Positions 54,217-64,000 of a stretch of DNA of 64,000 nt are shown here, piece after piece. The notes beneath the pieces are model-generated. The model saw nothing but the letters and a program-made list of their open reading frames with translations, searched no databases and had not been told where the DNA came from. Both the position numbers and the translations under genes were made by a program. Each line of letters starts with the position of its first letter. Within the stretch, counting starts at the first letter, position 1. Source of the stretch: Sophora flavescens (Eukaryota; Streptophyta; Magnoliopsida; Fabales; Fabaceae); contig CM061064.1 in assembly GCA_030762895.1 (NCBI GenBank), forward strand, positions 236,622,586 through 236,686,585. Reading direction: 5' to 3'.

Positions 54217-55950
54217 AATCACCCCAAGCTTATTCAATTGCTTGTCCTCAAGCAATCACTAAGGCCGGATGATATAAATAGTCAGAGTGTGGATAGTGAA
54301 CCAAGAACCCGAATAACCAATCCAAGTAACAGACATTTCAAATAATTCAGCAAGAGACAATAGTTTCAAGTCCAATTAGAAGCTTGGGTTTCTTTGACTC
54401 ATATTCTCACTGATTTAGGCACTCTTTCTCACCTCACTCAAGTGTTTAGGGATATATGACAATTCGCTCCATTTTCTTCAAGGAATGAATTCTACCATAG
54501 GCTTGACTATCAACCAAATCTCTACTTTATTAATGAAAACAATTAAGAATCAAGAGGTCTTTTGCTTTGGTTGTAACGGGGCCATGGGATTAATGTTAGG
54601 TGGGGAGATCAAGAAAAGGAAATTTCAAAAGGCAACACATAATATTAATCATTGCAAAGCATGACACCTTCTAAATTACCTTTGTGGGTTTCGATTCATT
54701 TTTACACAGCTTTCTTTCTTTCTTTTTATTTTATTTCTTACTTTCATTTGTCATTCCCTTCTCACTTCCTTTTGAATCAAGAGGTCTTTCTTTCTTTCTT
54801 TCATTTTTTTTTGGAGAATGGGAGATTTTCAATTCACGAGAAATATTTTTCAAATTTTCTTATCCTATACTTTTTCAACTACCTTTTTACCCTTTTGTAA
54901 TACTTTAGAAGGTATCTCCTACCAAGCATATTCATCAAAATATTTCAGGGTACCAAGAAAAGTATTTTTATTCTTTTTAGGCTCAAAATTGGGTAACTAA
55001 GGGGTAGCATTTAGTCATTCAAAGCTCAGAAGGCCTGGAAAAATACCTAGTGCCTCAATCATTTTCAAAAATGTTTTCAAAAATTTGTAAGCTTCAAAAC
55101 GGTTTCAAGTCAAGTTCTAGAGAAATACAATCCAAGAGGAATAACACTCTATCACAAAGAATGGGGTAGATTTAGTGAGTACCCCTTTTGGCTCAAAATC
55201 TCACATTTTAGTAGTTCAAAAATCAATGAGAAACACAAATCTACTGAACCACATGCTAGTTATCAACTTTCAAAGATCATCTCAAGCATTTTTATTTGTA
55301 GCCTTATCACAAGAATAAAAAAAAATTGGGTTCAAAAATTCACTATCTCAATTTATTTGGGACTCAGTTCTTCACAATTGGATGCATAGTCTAAGCAAGG
55401 GGGGGTAATCTGATCATGTGATCATACAAACTACGCTTATATGAATGCAACATGCAAAATGCACAAGTATGCAAAAGTACCCCTACCCCAAGCTTAAAAA
55501 CTTACATTGTCCCCAATGTAAATAATCAGGTCGGAGAGAGGAGAAAAAATGGAACGGCTTACCGAGGCGGTAACGGGTGTTGGCTAACATGATTAGTCAG
55601 AAACTTATTGGGAAATGCATCACGGCCGTGAGCCTCATCACGGGCAGGCCGTGATCAATTCTGGTCCACAGGAGCAGGCCTATCACGGCTGTGTCCTCCA
55701 TCACGGCTAGGCCGTGATACATTCTGACCTTCAGGGTTCTCTCATCACGCCCGTGATGGGGATCACTGCTGGGCCGTGATACTTTCTGGTCTTCATGGCT
55801 GCTGACTTTATCTGTACCTGCCCTTCTTACTCTTCCTTCCTTCTTATCCTGAAAACACTTAACAAATCTATTAATCTATGATTTTTACTCTTGATCTTCT
55901 CAAATTATTCAAGAGTTAAAATAAAAAACAATGGGAAAAGGAAGAGAAAA
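54217..55950. other. Element E 3' non-coding region
   Basis: CCCCAAGCTTATTCAATTGC beside the LTR, T-rich tracts, then an internal palindrome array (55618-55783). An Athila envelope-like gene would be expected here if present; none is seen. Confidence 0.7.
55618..55783. repeat. Internal palindrome array of element E
   Basis: CATCACGGCCGTGAG at about 55617 and related words CATCACGGGCAGGCCGTGAT, CATCACGCCCGTGATG. Confidence 0.7.
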
Positions 55951-55998
55951 CTTGGGTTGCCTCCCAATAAGCGCTTCTTTAACGTCACTAGCTTGACG
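55951..55998 (-). other. Conserved Athila pol-end motif, element E
   Basis: GGGTTGCCTCCCAATAAGCG and TTCTTTAACGTCACTAGCTTG, just after the integrase stop at 56010. Confidence 0.65.
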
Positions 55999-56009
55999 GG
56001 TCGGTGATC

Positions 56010-56615
56010 TCAAGGATCACGAAGATGCATAGCTGTGGTTAATCTCTCAATGTCACCACCCAAGTAGGCCTTGAGCCTTTGGCCATTTACTGTGAAGGTC
56101 TTTTTTGAAGTCGGGTCCTCCACTTCTATAGCTCCATGAGATGAGACTTCTTTGACAATGAACGGTCCCGACCACTTAGACCTCAACTTGCCTAGAAACA
56201 ATCTCAGCCGGGAATTGAATAATAAAACTTGTTGTCCCGGCTGAAATATTTTCATCATGATCTTCTTGTCATGATAGGTTTTAACACGCTACTTGTAAAT
56301 GGCTGCATTCTCATATGCATTAAGGCGCATCTCCTCTAATTCATGCAGCTGATTGACTCTTTTTTCACCCGCCAGAGTGGCATCAAAATTCAAGAACTTC
56401 AATGCCCAAAAGGCTCGATGCTCCAACTCTACGGGTAGATGACATGCCTTCCCATAGACCATCTGAAACAGAGATAACCCCACAAAAGTTTTCAATGCAG
56501 TCCGGTAAGCCCACAAGGCATCGTCAAGCTCCCTTGCCCCATCTTTTATTGAAGTGGCCACAGTTTTTTTCCAGAATTCTCTTAATCTCTCGGTTAGAGA
56601 CCTCCGTCTGCCCAT
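56010..56615 (-). pseudogene. Element E integrase C-terminal part
   Basis: Reads LWAYRTALKTFVGLSLFQMVYGKACHLPVELEHRAFWALKF, then (after a stop at about 56286-56288) FQPGQQVLLFNSRLRLFLGKLRSKWSGPFIV and the tail VNGQRLKAYLGGDIER. It is back in the gag frame, so a frameshift near 56560 separates it from the integrase core. This is the usual Athila integrase end. Confidence 0.85.
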
Positions 56616-58290
56616 TTGTTTGCGGATGATAGGGAGGTGCCACCTTATGCCTCACATCATACTTGGTCAACACATTTTTCAGTTGTGAGTTGCAAAAGTG
56701 AGATCCCCCATCACTTATAAGGACCCTTGGGACACCGAACAGGGCAAAAATGTTCTTCTTGATGAACTTTATCACTGTTTGAGCATCATTCTTCGGAGTT
56801 GCAATGGCCTCCACCCATTTAGAAATATAGTCCACCGCCACCAAGATATATTGATTGGAGAATGAAGGTGGAAGTGGACCCATAAAATCAATGCCCCAAC
56901 AGTCAAATACTTCAATCTCCAATATATTTTGCAGTGGCATCTCATCCCTTTTAGAGATATTCCCGGTCCTTTGGCACTTGTCACAACTCTTCACATGATT
57001 GAAAGATTCCTTGAAGATTGAGGGCCACAAGAGCCCAGATTGGAGGACCTTTGCAGCTGTCCTATCCCCATTGTAGTGTCCACCATATGGAGAGTTATGG
57101 CAGTGCCACAAAATATTCCTCACTTCCTCTTGACTGACACACCTCCTCCATAAGCCATCCGGTCCAACCTTGAACAAAAATGGGTCATCCCACATGAAAT
57201 GGTTGGCATCCCGGAAGAACTTTTTCTTTTGTTGCCAAGTGAGGTGCTCTGGAACAATGTTGACTGCCTTGAAATTTGCCATGTTGGCAAACCATGGTCT
57301 TTCTTGAACTTGAAATAAGGCCTCATCCGGGAACTCATCCTGAATGTCCTTCTCTTTTGCAGCAACCTCTTCATTCACTAACCGAGATAAGTGGTCAGCT
57401 ACCACATTCTCGCTTCCCTTTTTATCCTTGATGACTAAGTCAAATTCCTGCAACAATAGAATCCACCTTATGAGTCTTGGTTTAGAATCTAACTCAGTCA
57501 ACAAATATTTAATTGCAGCATGATCAGTAAAAACAGTGACTTGTAACCCAATCAAGTAGGAACGAAATTTTTCCAATGCAAACACTATGGCTAGTAACTC
57601 TTTTTCTGTTGTTGCATAGTTTATCTGGTTTTCATTGAGAACCTTGCTAGCATAGTGAATGGCATGGAAAAATTTTTCCTTTCGTTGTCCCAAAACTGCC
57701 CCAACTGCGTAGTCACTGGCATCACACATTAATTCAAATGGTGACTCCCAGTTGGGTGCAACAAGAATGGGAGCAATGATCAACTTGTCTTTCAAAATCT
57801 GAAAAGATGTAAGACAAGTAGTATCAAACACAAATGGTGTGTCCTTGTTCAAAAGGCTACACAATGGCTTGTCTATCTTTAAGAAGTCTTGGATGAACCG
57901 CCGGTAAAAGCCTGCATGCCCAAGAAAACTCCTCACACCCTTGACATTCACTGGTGGAGGTAGTTTCTCAATCACATCAATCTTGGATTTATCCACTTCA
58001 ATCCCCTTAGCTGAAATTTTGTGCCCAAGCATAATGCCCTCCTGCACCATAAAATGACACTTCTCCCAATTTAAGACTAAATTGGTGTCCATGCACCTCT
58101 TTAACACAGCAGCAAGGTTAGACAAGCAATTATCATAAGAGGAACCGAAAACAGAAAAATCATCCATGAAAACTTCAATGTATTTTTCTACCATATCAGA
58201 GAAAATGGAAAGCATGCACCTTTGAAATGTCGCAGGTGCATTACAAAGACCGAAAGGCATCTTCCGATAGGCAAAAACCCAAACGGGCAT
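56524..58290 (-). pseudogene. Element E RT end, RNase H and integrase core
   Basis: An open stretch of 588 codons. RT: MPFGLCNAPATFQRCM and active site VFMDDFSVFG. RNase H: LMCDASDYAVGAVLGQR, TTEKELLAIVFALEKFRSYL and FTDHAAIKYL. Integrase: CHNSPYGGHYNG, CDKCQRTG, then IDFMGPLPPSF (Asp), ISDGGSHFCN (Asp) and QTEVSNREIKRILEK (Glu). All catalytic residues are present. The frame differs from gag by one step; entry near 58280 and exit near 56560 are each a small indel, which compensate each other. Confidence 0.92.
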
Positions 58291-59048
58291 GTGAAAGCAG
58301 TTTTCTCTTGGGCTTCTGGGTTGACCGCAATTTGGTTATAACCCGAATAACCATCCAAGAAACAATAGTAAGCTTGCCCAGCCAGCCTCTCCAACATTTG
58401 GTCCATAAATGGAAGTGGGAAGTGATCTTTCCTAGTGGCTTGATTTAGCTTCCGGTAATCTATACACATTCGCCAACCGGTGACCGTTCTAGTTGGGATC
58501 AACTCATTCTTCTCGTTGTTCACGACGGTCATGCCACCTTTCTTGGGAACCACTTGCACCGAACTCACCCAAGCACTATCGGAAATCGGATATATCATTC
58601 CAGCTTCAAGGAGTTTTAGCACCTCCTTCCTTACCACTTCTTTCATTGTAGGATTGAGCCTCCTCTGCGGTTGGACCACCGGTTTAAATTCAGCCTCCAT
58701 CATGATCTTGTGCATACAAAACGCAGGGCTAATACCTTTCAAATTTGAGATTGACCATCCAATGGCTGTTTTATGTTCTCTAAGCACCCTTACAAGTTTC
58801 TCCTCTTCCAATTTGGACAATACATTGCTCACTATGACAGGGTCTTCATCATTCTCACAAAGAAACACATACTTCAAGTGGGGAGGTATAGGTTTAAGCT
58901 CTAACTTGAGCTTCTCTTGGACTTCATCCTTTATGAGCTCTTCTTTCTTGGTATTGATAGCAAGCTGAGTGGGTTGGGCTTCCAAATCACGCAAACAGTC
59001 TTCTATCTCCTTTTCCTCTATCTCATCAAGATTTTCAATAGAATTCAC
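58188..59048 (-). pseudogene. Element E RT N-terminal part
   Basis: Reads LRVLREHKTAIGWSISNLKGI, VVQPQRRLNPTMKEVVRKEV, YPISDSAWVSSVQVVPKKGG, WRMCIDYRKLNQATRKDHFP and YCFLDGYSGYNQI. In frame with gag. It loses frame after FTCPFG at about 58280. Confidence 0.9.
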
Positions 59049-59081
59049 AATTACCTTCTCAAGGGTAGAGGAATGGTGCTG

Positions 59082-59861
59082 CTATGCAAAGGCTTCTTTA
59101 GCCACTACTTCCACAAGGTCCATGCTGAAACAATTCTCTTCATCACTCGGGCGATGCATGGCTTCAAATACATTGAAAGTAACCTCTTCATCTTGCACTC
59201 TGAGTCGAAGTTGGCCTTTTTGTACATCTATCAAAGCACGACCAGTTGCTAGAAAAGGTCTCCCCAATATAAGTGGAACTTCTGCATCCTCCTCCATGTC
59301 TAGTATCACAAAATCCGCCGGGAAGATAAACTTATCCACTTTAACCAAAACATCTTCCAGAATACCATAAGGACGCTTGATTGATCTATCGGCTAGTTGC
59401 AATGCCATCCTTGTTGGTTTCACCTCACCACCTCCAAGCTTATTCAAGATTGAAAGCGGCATCAAATTGATACTCGCCCCCAAGTCACACAAGGCCTTCC
59501 CAATAGCAACACTCCCAATAGTGCAAGGGATTGTAAAACTACCAGGATCTTTAAGCTTTGGAGGTAGCTTCCTTTGAAGTATCACACTGCATTCTTCCGT
59601 CAAGGCAACAGTCTCACCTTCTTTGAACTTTCTTTTCTTCGTGAGCAACTCCTTCATGAACTTTGCATAAGTGGGCATCTGCTCTAGTGCTTCAGCAAAG
59701 GGTATGTTTATCTGTAACCTCTTGAAGATGTCAAGAAATTTGGCAAACTGTTCTTCCTTCTCGTTTTTCTTGCTCAAATGAGGATATGGCAACTTCACAT
59801 AAGAGGGGATCTCTTGAGGCTTGTCTCCATCTTTCAAAATCTGACTTTTACTTCTCCTCAA
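59082..59861 (-). pseudogene. Element E protease region
   Basis: YPHLSKKNEKEEQFAKFLDIFKRLQINIPFAEAL, then the protease: KALCDLGASINLMPLSIL with the catalytic Asp, LQLADRSIKRPYG, FIFPADFVILDM and PLILGRPFLATG. In frame with gag and with the RT part. A TAG at about 59079-59081 separates it from RT. Confidence 0.9.
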
Positions 59862-59948
59862 AATTGAATTTTCATCTACTAACTTTTACCTCTTGTCTTT
59901 TTAACTATCTTTCTCTTCTTCCTCTATTACAACCTCTTTGCCTTTTTC

Positions 59949-61451
59949 CTATCTTTTCTCAGCACTCAACTCTGTTTTTTCATCAACTCTCTGATTTTTC
60001 ACCAAAGGCTCACCACTCTCTTCTTCAAGACTTTTACCACTCCTCAAAACAATAGCCTTACAATGCCCTTTAGGATTCATTTGAGTATTACCTGAAAAAC
60101 TGCCGCTAGATTGTTCCGCTAGTTGCTTTGCAATTTGTCCAACTAGAACCTCCAAGTTCTTTATGGAAGCATCGGTGTTTTTCTGGTTTGACTTGGACAT
60201 TTGCATGAATTGATTGAGGGTGTTCTCCAAGATAGAAGTCCGGTCTTGAGGCAGTGGTGTGGGTTGAGGCTTGCTTGTTTGTCCGGCATCTTATTTCCAA
60301 CCAAAACTTGTTTGATTCCTCCACCCTTGGTTGTAATTGTTGGAGTATTGGTTGTTACCTTGCCACCCATAGTTCCCTATATAATTAGCTTCCTCATGGG
60401 AACTAGGTGGTGCCTCACATCTTCCATTATCATTATCTCCTCCACAAAAATCACATCTCATTACCTGTTGAGGTGGCATGGTTGTCCCTTGAACAGTTTG
60501 GAGTTGTTGTTGGAGTTGAGCTAGTTGCTTGGTGATGGACTCAAGTTGTTGTTTCATAATCTTATTTTGAGCCAAAAGTGCAGTTTGTGAGTCTAACTCC
60601 AACACTCCCCTTCTTGATGTGGGACCCCGATCATGATGCATCAAATAGTCATTAGATGCCATAGCCTCTATCAAAATCAATGCTTCCTCCGCTGTCTTTG
60701 TGTTCATGGAACCTCCAGCTGAGGCATCCAACATATACCTGGTTGACGGCCTCAATCCATTACAAAATGTTTGCATTTGGGTATGATCATCAAACCCATG
60801 ATTTGGACATCTTCGGAGCAAGTCTTTGAACCTTTCCCATGTGTCATGAAGAGTCTCACCCTCTTGTTGAGCAAAGCTTATGATATCACCCCTTGTCTTC
60901 ACAAATCTTGAGGCAGGAAAAAACCTTGCAAGAAATTTTGCCTCTAATTCACCCCATGTAGTGATGCTCCCCCTTGGTTGAGATTGGAGCCAAGCCTTGG
61001 CCCTATCTCTTAGAGAGAAAGGAAACAACCTTAAGCGAAGTGCGTCATCGGAAACACCATTGTGCTTACTCGTATCACATAACTCCAGGAAGTAGGAGAC
61101 ATGATTATTAGGATCCTCCTTCTCTAACCCGGCAAATTGATTTTGTGAAACCATATTGATGAGAGCTGGCTTGATTTCAAAATTTGCGCAGTTCACTGGA
61201 GGTCTCACTATGCTAGTGACATGCCGATTGACATTTGTATTGCCATAATCTCCAAGTGTCCTCCGTGGATCACCTTCACCATTGCCTTCCATCTTGAGTT
61301 CTTCTTGATGAACTTGAGAAGTGGAAGTCTCTTGTTCTTCTTCTTGTTGTTCTAACAATTTCTGCTATCTTGCTTGCCTCCGATTCTCCCTAGCTGTTCT
61401 TTCAATTTAAGGATCGTAGAGGAGTTGGTCAGCCGGGACAGTACCTCGCAT
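59949..61451 (-). pseudogene. Element E Gag
   Basis: The ATG at 61451 (MRGTVPADQLLYDP) gives a frame with stops at about 61412 and 61365, then open to 60291. The core reads FAGLEKEDPNNHVSYFLELC, LRLFPFSLRDRAKAWLQSQP and FLARFFPASRFVKTRGDI. The zinc-knuckle site reads CDFCGGDNDNGRC, with Asn where His would be expected. A further stop at 60291-60293 precedes the Gag tail (60230-59949, QNPKGHCKAIVLRSGK-like Athila linker). Gag and protease share one frame. Confidence 0.88.
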
Positions 61452-61577
61452 GCACAAAAGTCTAGAGACCAAAACTGTTAGCAATAGATGACAGCATAGA
61501 AACACAGATCAGTAAAACAAAAATAAAATTGTGCCTAAATTAGTAATTCACTTGGATATGCTAATATTGAAACCCAG

Positions 61578-61595
61578 TCCCCGGTAACGGCGCCA
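61578..61595 (-). promoter_or_regulatory. Primer-binding site of element E (tRNA-Asp type)
   Basis: Element strand TGGCGCCGTTACCGGGGA, one difference from the tRNA-Asp complement. Confidence 0.85.
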
Positions 61596-61601
61596 AAAAC
61601 T

Positions 61602-62956
61602 TGTTGAACGATTTCTAGGCAAGTATACCTAGTCGTACAAGTAATACGGTGGTAAGACCGATATCGTTCCCACGAGGACTGAGACAAGTACTAACACGTA
61701 CCGAATCAATTACTATCCAAGCGAACCTTTGGATTGAAGGAAGTTCTATACTAATTAACAAGCCTAACAAAAGTTAAAACAAACAAAATAAAAAGAAAAA
61801 GTTCTTTTATGAATTTTGTCAAACAGTTGGAATGCAGAAAAATGGGTTCTTCAAATATGATAAAAGACGTTGGGATTAGACTTCACTAAACCTTAGCCTC
61901 ATGCAATACCAAGACTACCAATCTAGTTTATGCTTCAAGTATTAAAATCAACCCACAAAATTACTCAAGCCCTGATTCCTCAGATGGCAAGAGCCTAAAC
62001 CCACTAATAGACACTAATTCCTTAGGTGGCCTAGATTAATGAATTTGCATTAAGATTAAGGATTACGCGATTACTAATAAACCAAACCCCATTCCTAGAT
62101 GCGAGGTTTACTAGGTGATTAATTCCATATCAAGAATCGATAAGTATGTTCCCATTGCAAATCAAATCTCAAAATCAGTTCATGGATGATCAGACCATAA
62201 AAAGCATTAAGCAAAGGAATTAAACACTAATATGGAGGCATAAACATAGATTCATACATCGAGGCAATTACATGGTATTTAGGTTTAGCTACATACAATC
62301 CCAACAAAAAAGGGATAGCTACTCATGGAGAAAGAGAAAGCCAAAACAAAAGAAATAGAGATAAAGGAAAGAAGGGATTCCATGGACGCAATCCTCAACA
62401 GCCACAACAGCCTCTAGCTCAGAGAATTAGGGTAAAATTCTGGTGTAAAACGTCCCCTTTCTGTTCTGCCCAAAGGTCTTATTTATAGATCAGGGAAAAT
62501 TGCGCGTCACGACCGTGATGGCCATCACGGCCAGGTCGTGACGCGTTCTGCCTTGGGCACGCTTTCAACATTTGGATTATCACGACTGTGATGCTTGTGA
62601 CGGGTAGGCCGTGATCGCTTCTGCCTTCACCAAATGGTCTGTCATGACCGTGATGGCTTCTGACTTTTGCCTTCTTTCTTTTCAGCTCTGGTTGATCACG
62701 GCTGTGATGGTCATCACAGCTAGGCCGTGATGGGCTCTGCTTGGCTCATTTTCTTCACTTTTCAAGCTCTCTCTTCGACCAAGCTCCATCATGATCAATC
62801 TTGAGCATTTTACCCTTAATTCCAGCAAAACAACACTACGAAACCGCCTTACCCATTCCAAGGTAAAAACTAACTAAAATCAATTTAAATATGCCTAAAC
62901 TATATGAAAATGCATGTAAAAATGTACATGAATTATGATGTGAAATCACACTATCA
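61602..62956 (-). repeat. Element E 5' LTR
   Basis: 1355 bp. TATA box at 62480-62487. Palindrome array at 62508-62731. It differs from the 3' LTR by scattered changes, many at CG steps in the array. Confidence 0.88.
62508..62731. repeat. Palindrome array, E 5' LTR (decayed)
   Basis: GTCACGACCGTGATGGCCATCACGG at the start and GATCACGGCTGTGATGG near 62694. Most copies carry a CG to CA or TG change relative to the 3' LTR. Confidence 0.75.
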
Positions 62957-63300
62957 GGTCTCTATCTGAAACAATACTCGAGGGTACTCAGTGAAGTCTA
63001 ATCACTTCTCTGATGTAAACTTCGATCAACTTTTCCATAGTGTAGTTGATCTTAACAGGCAACAAGTGTGCTGACTTCGTTAACTTGTCAATGATCACCC
63101 AAATTGAATCAAAACCTCTGGAAGTTCGCGGTAAACTTACCACAAAATCCATCGATATGCTATCCCACTTCCATTCAGGTACATCCAACGAGGTAAGCAT
63201 TCTGCCTGGTCGTTGATGTTCTACCTTCGCTTTCTGACAAATCAGACATGCTGCAACATACTCCGTGACTTGCTTTTTCATGCCTGGCCACCAAAACTTT
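62957..63300 (-). pseudogene. Chromovirus 2 integrase, N-terminal half
   Basis: Zinc region end CLICQKAKVEHQRP, then LDVPEWKWDSISMDFVVSLPRT with the first catalytic Asp, FDSIWVIIDKLTKSAHLLPV, and on to the second Asp motif SSIVSDRD at the element E edge. A TGA at about 62985 breaks it. It rejoins 52835 once E is removed. Confidence 0.88.
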
Positions 63301-64000
63301 GTTTCAAATCCTGATACATCTTAGTTGATCTCGGATGAATACTTAACTTACTCTTGTGTGATTCCTCTAGAATCATCTTTTTCATCTCAGGATTATCAGG
63401 TACACAGACTCGTCCATTGCACCTTAAGATGTTATCTGGTCCAAGCTAAACTTAGTAGCTTTTCCTTGTTCCATTAACTTCTTCTTCTCTTGAAGACAAG
63501 TATCGGCGACTTGTTGTTCTCTGATCTCTTCCATTAATCCACTAGAGATCTTGATCATTCCTACACAAATTTTCTTTTGACTTACGTCCATGATTAAGTT
63601 GAGATCACGGAACTTTTCAATCAATTCTAATTCCTTCACCATCATAACTGAGATATGAATGGCCTTCCGGCTTAGTGCATCTGCTACAAAGTTCCCTTTT
63701 CCAGGATGATATAATAACGTGGAGTCATAATCTTTCAAAAACTCCATCCATCGTCTTTGCCTCATATTGAGCTCCTTATGATCAAACAAGTATTTCAGAC
63801 TCTTGTGATCACCAAAGACATGAAACTTGGCTCCATACAGATGATGTCTCCATATCTTTAGTGCAAAAACTACAGCAGCTAATTCCAGATCATGCGTCAG
63901 ATAATTCCTCTCACGAGTCTTTAACTGTTGTGATGCATGAGCTACGACTTTCCGATGTTGCATTAATACACAACCTAAACCTTGATATGAAGCATCGCAA
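63301..64000 (-). pseudogene. Chromovirus 2 RNase H and linker, cut by the window end
   Basis: Reads HASQQLKTRERNYLTHDLELAAVVFALKIWRHHLYG, FHVFGDHKSLKYLF and LLYHPGKGNFVADALSRK, then a helical linker toward integrase. The RT lies beyond position 64000. The same domain exists in chromovirus 1 at 38897-39130. A frame break lies near 63424. Confidence 0.88.

Larger units (their letters stand above)
52836..62956 (-). mobile_element. Element E: full-length Athila element without envelope ORF
   Basis: LTRs TGTTGAACG..ACTATCA at 52836-54216 and 61602-62956. Flanks are GATCT (52831-52835) and GGTCT (62957-62961), one mismatch. The tRNA-Asp primer site, gag, protease, RT, RNase H and integrase are all present on the minus strand. 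Most of gag-pol is in one frame. It is the best local candidate for the kind of helper that C and D would need, though this copy is broken. Confidence 0.9.

Noticed and set aside
54217..55950. Envelope-like gene of Athila element E (also looked for in B, C and D)
   Set aside because: No long frame, no signal peptide plus transmembrane pattern. The short frames are T-rich low complexity.

Overview
This window looks like repeat-rich, heterochromatin-like DNA from a eudicot plant. The evidence is the retrotransposon lineages present (Tat, Athila and Tekay-type Ty3/gypsy elements, a Ty1/copia LTR, a Cassandra-like 5S-derived piece, a plant L1 LINE tail, a PIF/Harbinger MITE) and a broken plant-specific kiwellin/kissper gene. 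I cannot name the species. I see no intact host gene; almost all coding potential belongs to transposable elements in various stages of decay.

Layout. 1-2077: a MITE-like remnant, a 19-nt LINE insertion and a copia-type LTR holding a longer LINE tail. 2078-16912: a Tat-lineage element on the minus strand, with gag, protease, RT, RNase H, a second RNase H and integrase all broken. It carries an antisense plant-mobile-domain (PMD) gene on the plus strand that still has intron-like GT..AG segments and its own TATA box. A solo Athila-type LTR (6023-7542, target duplication GAAGG) sits in the PMD gene and a MITE (14967-15802, duplication TAA) sits in gag. 17065-17390: kissper-like kiwellin pseudogene, cut off by the start of a chromovirus LTR. 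17388-39765: degraded Tekay-type chromovirus 1 on the plus strand. Its 5' LTR is split by Athila element B (19907-30677), its gag/pol boundary holds a Cassandra-like 5S fragment (32020-32196), and its RNase H is split by the non-autonomous element D (33156-38896, duplication ACTAT). 39766-43000: LTR-like AT-rich DNA that I could not resolve, with a TA microsatellite. 43000-64000: chromovirus 2 on the minus strand, running off the window end. Its 3' LTR is split by element C (43955-51072, duplication GGTAC) and its integrase by the full-length Athila element E (52836-62956, duplication GATCT/GGTCT).

How the parts relate. Elements B, C, D, E and the solo LTR are all Athila-like; B-E have tRNA-Asp-type primer sites. 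B and E carry gag-pol in essentially one reading frame with few stops or frameshifts. C keeps only gag and protease. D has lost gag and pol and carries a different ORF of about 330 codons. C and D share LTR architecture, primer site, a pol-end motif and 3' sequence with E, so they look like parasites of an E-like helper.

The most unusual signals are: (1) the intron-bearing antisense PMD gene in the Tat element; (2) arrays of short GC-rich palindromes placed just upstream of the TATA box in the LTR promoters of C, D and E (TCACGGCCGTGA), of a different motif in B (CTCGCGAG plus GGCGA), and of an AT-rich palindrome in the unrelated copia LTR (ATAATCGATTAT); (3) the novel ORF of element D; (4) in element B, a 1.08-kb copy of the left flanking DNA lying between the primer site and the right LTR.
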